DNA from: Isoptericola halotolerans
Lineage (GTDB): Bacteria; Actinomycetota; Actinomycetes; Actinomycetales; Cellulomonadaceae
Direction: 5' to 3'
NCBI RefSeq assembly: GCF_003003075.1
Contig: NZ_PVTX01000004.1
Coordinates: 124,001 to 188,000 of the forward strand
DNA length: 64,000 nucleotides
This document shows, piece after piece, positions 61,741-64,000 of the stretch. The notes under the pieces were generated by a model that saw only the letters and a program-made list of their open reading frames with translations, was not told where the DNA came from and did not search any database. Numbering within the stretch: position 1 is the first letter of the stretch; each line of letters starts with the position of its first letter. Both the position numbers and the translations under genes were made by a program.

Positions 61741-62772
61741 TCAGTAGTCGTACAGTCCGCGTCGGACCCCGCGGACCACCGGGCTGTACGGCCGCCCGCT
61801 CCCCGGGCCACGGCGTACCACCCGCTCGATCTCGGCCTGGCGCCGCATCCACGCGACCGTCTCCTCCGCGCGTGCGATCTCTTCGAGCCGCGGCGGGTCG
61901 TACATCCAGGCGCACGCGATCAGCAGCACGCGAGCCACGAAGTTGACGAGGATCAGCAACGCCCCGACCGTGACGATCGACGCCAGGATCACGTTGCGTT
62001 CCGCCGATGCGGTGATCGCCGACGTTCCCACCCACCGCAGCCCGCTGGCCACCAGCCCGGTCGCGAGGCAACCGATCAGCATGTCCCGCCCGTGGCGCGT
62101 GCGCACCCGCGCCACCACCCGGATCACCAGGTAGACCAGCAACGTGTCGAGCACGAGGCCCACCGCGAACGTGCCGGCGGACAGGACCCAGCCCAGCACC
62201 GCCGAGTCACCCAGCCATCGCGTGATCTGGTTGTTCACCGTCTGCGAGACGATGCTCGCGACGGCCGACGCCAGCAGCATCAACCCGAGGATCACGAACC
62301 CCAGCAGCTGCCACACCTTGGACAGCACGGGGCTGACCCCCACCACCGGTGCTTCGAACAGGGACCGCACGGAGTGTCGCAGGGCCGCCATGACGCCGAT
62401 GGCCGTCCACAGGAACACGATCGACGCGACGACGGTGGTCCAGCTCCACGCCGTCGTCCGCACGAGCTCGTCCGGCGAGACCAGCCCGGCATCGTCCGGC
62501 GAGTCCTTCAGCAGTCCCGGCACCCAGCTGTCGATCTGCTCGAAGACCGCCTCACTGAGCTCCGGACGGTTGCCCAGCACCGCCGAGAACACGCTGAAAC
62601 CGATGGTGAGACCCGCGCCGAGGGAGAACAGCGCCGAGTAGGCTATGCCGCCGGAGAGCTGGTTGCCGCGCTGCGCCAGGTACCAGCGCACGGCCCGCAC
62701 CTCACGACGGTCCTGCAGCCACTCCGTCCACCGAGCGATCTTCTCGGTCAGGCGCTCGGGTTCGTCAGGCAC
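61741..62772 (-). CDS. YihY/BrkB (virulence factor) family membrane protein
   Basis: This 343-residue protein has six membrane helices. The first part (WYLAQRGNQLSGGIAYSALFSLGAGLTIG) and WTTVVASIVFLWTAIGVMAALRHS are typical of the UPF0761/YihY family (segments given as landmarks). Function is unclear; it is not RNase BN despite older names. GTG 62772 lies 6 bases after TAGGGT. The C-terminus is basic (RRGPGSGRPYSPVVRGVRR). Confidence 0.9.
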   Translation of the reverse strand: MPDEPERLTEKIARWTEWLQDRREVRAVRWYLAQRGNQLSGGIAYSALFSLGAGLTIGFSVFSAVLGNRPELSEAVFEQIDSWVPGLLKDSPDDAGLVSPDELVRTTAWSWTTVVASIVFLWTAIGVMAALRHSVRSLFEAPVVGVSPVLSKVWQLLGFVILGLMLLASAVASIVSQTVNNQITRWLGDSAVLGWVLSAGTFAVGLVLDTLLVYLVIRVVARVRTRHGRDMLIGCLATGLVASGLRWVGTSAITASAERNVILASIVTVGALLILVNFVARVLLIACAWMYDPPRLEEIARAEETVAWMRRQAEIERVVRRGPGSGRPYSPVVRGVRRGLYDY

Positions 62773-62778
62773 GCCCCG

Positions 62779-62784
62779 ACCCTA
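62779..62784 (-). promoter_or_regulatory. -10-like TAGGGT for the YihY gene
   Basis: TAGGGT on the minus strand lies 6 bases before GTG 62772, with no Shine-Dalgarno. Confidence 0.55.
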
Positions 62785-62828
62785 CCGAGGAGCCCCGGGC
62801 GGGGCAGGTCGTACCGCCGGCCGTCCCG

Positions 62829-63380
62829 TCAGCCGAGCCTGTCGCCACCGAGGGCGAACGACCGCTGCGGTCGCCACACGCCGTCGTCCCCGTGCTCGTA
62901 CATCCAGACGGCGGAGACGGCGAAGACCGCCTCGAACGCGCTCATGTCGCGGAACGCCCGGTCGAGCGCCTCGTCGGGCACCTCGTGCGCGACGGTCACG
63001 TGCGGGTGGTAGTTGAACCGGAGTTCCTGCGCGAGCACCCCCGACCGGGCCTGTTCCTCGAGCAGCTCGCACTCCGCGATGCCCTCCGCGAGAGCGACGA
63101 ACACGACCGGCGAGATGGGGCGGAACGTGGCCGTGCCACGCAGGTGGATACGGAACGGCGGCGTCTCGCCGGCGATCTTCTCCAGGTGCTCGCAGACGGC
63201 CGGCAGGACCGACGAGTCGACGACGGTCGGGCCGATCACGGTGATGTGCGGCGGGATCGCCGCGGCGAGCGGGTCGCCGACGTCGGCGCGCGCCTCCTGC
63301 AGCTGCGTGGCGTACGGCTCGGGGATCGCGATGGCGATCCCGATCCGCACCTGGTCGGGGCCTCGGGGGGGCAGGTTCAC
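62829..63380 (-). CDS. 2'-5' RNA ligase superfamily protein
   Basis: This 183-residue protein of the 2H phosphoesterase fold has two HxT/S motifs, HIT in AIPPHITVIGPTVV and HVT in FNYHPHVTVAHEV, spaced as in LigT. Family members hydrolyse cyclic phosphates or ligate RNA ends; substrate is unknown. GTG 63380 overlaps the trpS stop as GTGA, so it is co-translated with tryptophanyl-tRNA synthetase. Confidence 0.9.
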   Translation of the reverse strand: MNLPPRGPDQVRIGIAIAIPEPYATQLQEARADVGDPLAAAIPPHITVIGPTVVDSSVLPAVCEHLEKIAGETPPFRIHLRGTATFRPISPVVFVALAEGIAECELLEEQARSGVLAQELRFNYHPHVTVAHEVPDEALDRAFRDMSAFEAVFAVSAVWMYEHGDDGVWRPQRSFALGGDRLG

Positions 63381-64000
63381 CGGTTGCCTCGCGGCAGGAG
63401 CCCGAACCGGTCGAAGTACCGGTCCCGGACACCGCCGGCGATCTCGCGGGCCCGTGCCGCGCCGTCGTCGAGCACCTTGTCGAGCTGCGCCGGGTCGGCC
63501 AGGTAGGTGTTCGCGCGCTCCTGGAACGGCTCGAGGAAGGCCACGACGGCGTCCGCCAGGTCGACCTTGAGGTAGCCGTAGCCGCGCCCGTCGTACTCGG
63601 CCGCGATGTCGTCGATCGCGCGTCCGGTGACGGCGGAGAAGATGGTCAGCAGGTTGGAGATGCCCGGCTTCTTCTCCCGGTCGAAGTAGACGGCGTAGGA
63701 CTCGTCGGCGTCGGTCACCGCGGACTTGATCGCCTTGGCGGCCTTCCGCGGGTTCTCGAGCAGCCAGATGACGCCCTTGCCGCCGGCGTTGGACTTCGAC
63801 ATCTTGGCGGCCGGGTTCTGCAGGTCCTGGATCTTCGCCGTGGCGGTGACGATGTACGGGTCCGGCACCACGGCGGTCCCGGCGCCGAACCGTGCGTTGA
63901 GCCGCTCGGCGATGTCGCGCGTCAGCTCGAGGTGCTGACGCTGGTCCTCGCCGACCGGCACCAGGTTCGCGTCGTAGACGAGGATGTCGGCCGCCATGAG
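63377..64000 (-). CDS. trpS: Tryptophanyl-tRNA synthetase (5' part outside the window)
   Basis: The visible 207 residues are the C-terminal part of a class I synthetase that charges tRNA-Trp. They start at LMAADILVYDANLVPVG, typical of the middle of TrpS, then QLQDLQNP-like KIQDLQNPAAKMSKSN with the KMSKS loop, and an anticodon-binding region ending RYFDRFGLLPRGNR. The HIGH motif and N-terminal about 130 residues lie beyond the window. Confidence 0.95.
   Translation of the reverse strand, partial: LMAADILVYDANLVPVGEDQRQHLELTRDIAERLNARFGAGTAVVPDPYIVTATAKIQDLQNPAAKMSKSNAGGKGVIWLLENPRKAAKAIKSAVTDADESYAVYFDREKKPGISNLLTIFSAVTGRAIDDIAAEYDGRGYGYLKVDLADAVVAFLEPFQERANTYLADPAQLDKVLDDGAARAREIAGGVRDRYFDRFGLLPRGNR

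Overview
The window is a GC-rich (about 70 percent or more by eye) stretch of a high-GC Gram-positive chromosome. Gene content and order (prfB-ftsE-ftsX-M23 peptidase-smpB, an actinobacterial Tad pilus locus, an acyl-CoA carboxylase with an epsilon subunit, an Rv1264-like adenylate cyclase, DUF6458) point to Actinomycetota. A member of the Micrococcales near Cellulomonas, Cellulosimicrobium or Isoptericola is an inference from style, not a search. Many genes overlap by GTGA or ATGA. At least 17 genes have a TANNNT hexamer 6-8 bases before the start codon with little or no Shine-Dalgarno, which suggests leaderless mRNAs.

Layout. 1-5.8 kb: smpB (cut by the edge), M23 endopeptidase, ftsX, ftsE, prfB, a small ankyrin protein. 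5.85-7.2 kb: an AT-richer accessory patch with an ISL3-type transposase fragment and the remains of a secreted toxin-like gene coupled to a small possible immunity gene. 7.3-12.4 kb: a glycolipid-binding-like protein and a Tad/Flp pilus cluster (tadA-tadB-tadC-pilin-TadE-TadE-TadG). 12.8-26.3 kb: single genes, including an aminotransferase, a divergent lysE/lysG pair, an LCP protein, a phytase-like/GDPD fusion, an MFS pump, an HMCES/YedK protein, a methyltransferase, a Phd/VapC module, an enoyl-CoA hydratase and an adenylate cyclase.

26.3-37.4 kb holds the acyl-CoA carboxylase region: birA, beta subunit, an acidic unknown, epsilon subunit, then a membrane protein and a PurN-like formyltransferase in a coupled run, DUF885, AEC and YitT genes, maf, and the biotin carboxylase/BCCP alpha subunit. 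A NUDIX gene and a dihydrolipoamide dehydrogenase-like quinone reductase follow. 39.5-55.5 kb is a nucleoside uptake and catabolism region (pnp, phosphosugar mutase, deoC, add, deoA, cdd and a BMP-type ABC importer). It is interrupted by an ABC exporter pair, a siderophore-interacting protein with a DtxR-like box, and two unknown genes. 55.6-64 kb: an M20 amidohydrolase, mannose-1-phosphate guanylyltransferase, sdhCDAB with a GlxR/Crp-like site, a YihY/BrkB membrane protein, a 2'-5' RNA ligase-like protein and the 3' part of trpS.

The most unusual signals are non-coding. A family of intergenic arrays repeats GAGGTAGY at exactly 20-bp intervals at three loci (8, 6 and 2 units). Two long intergenic palindromes sit beside these or alone. 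No tRNA, rRNA or CRISPR array was seen.
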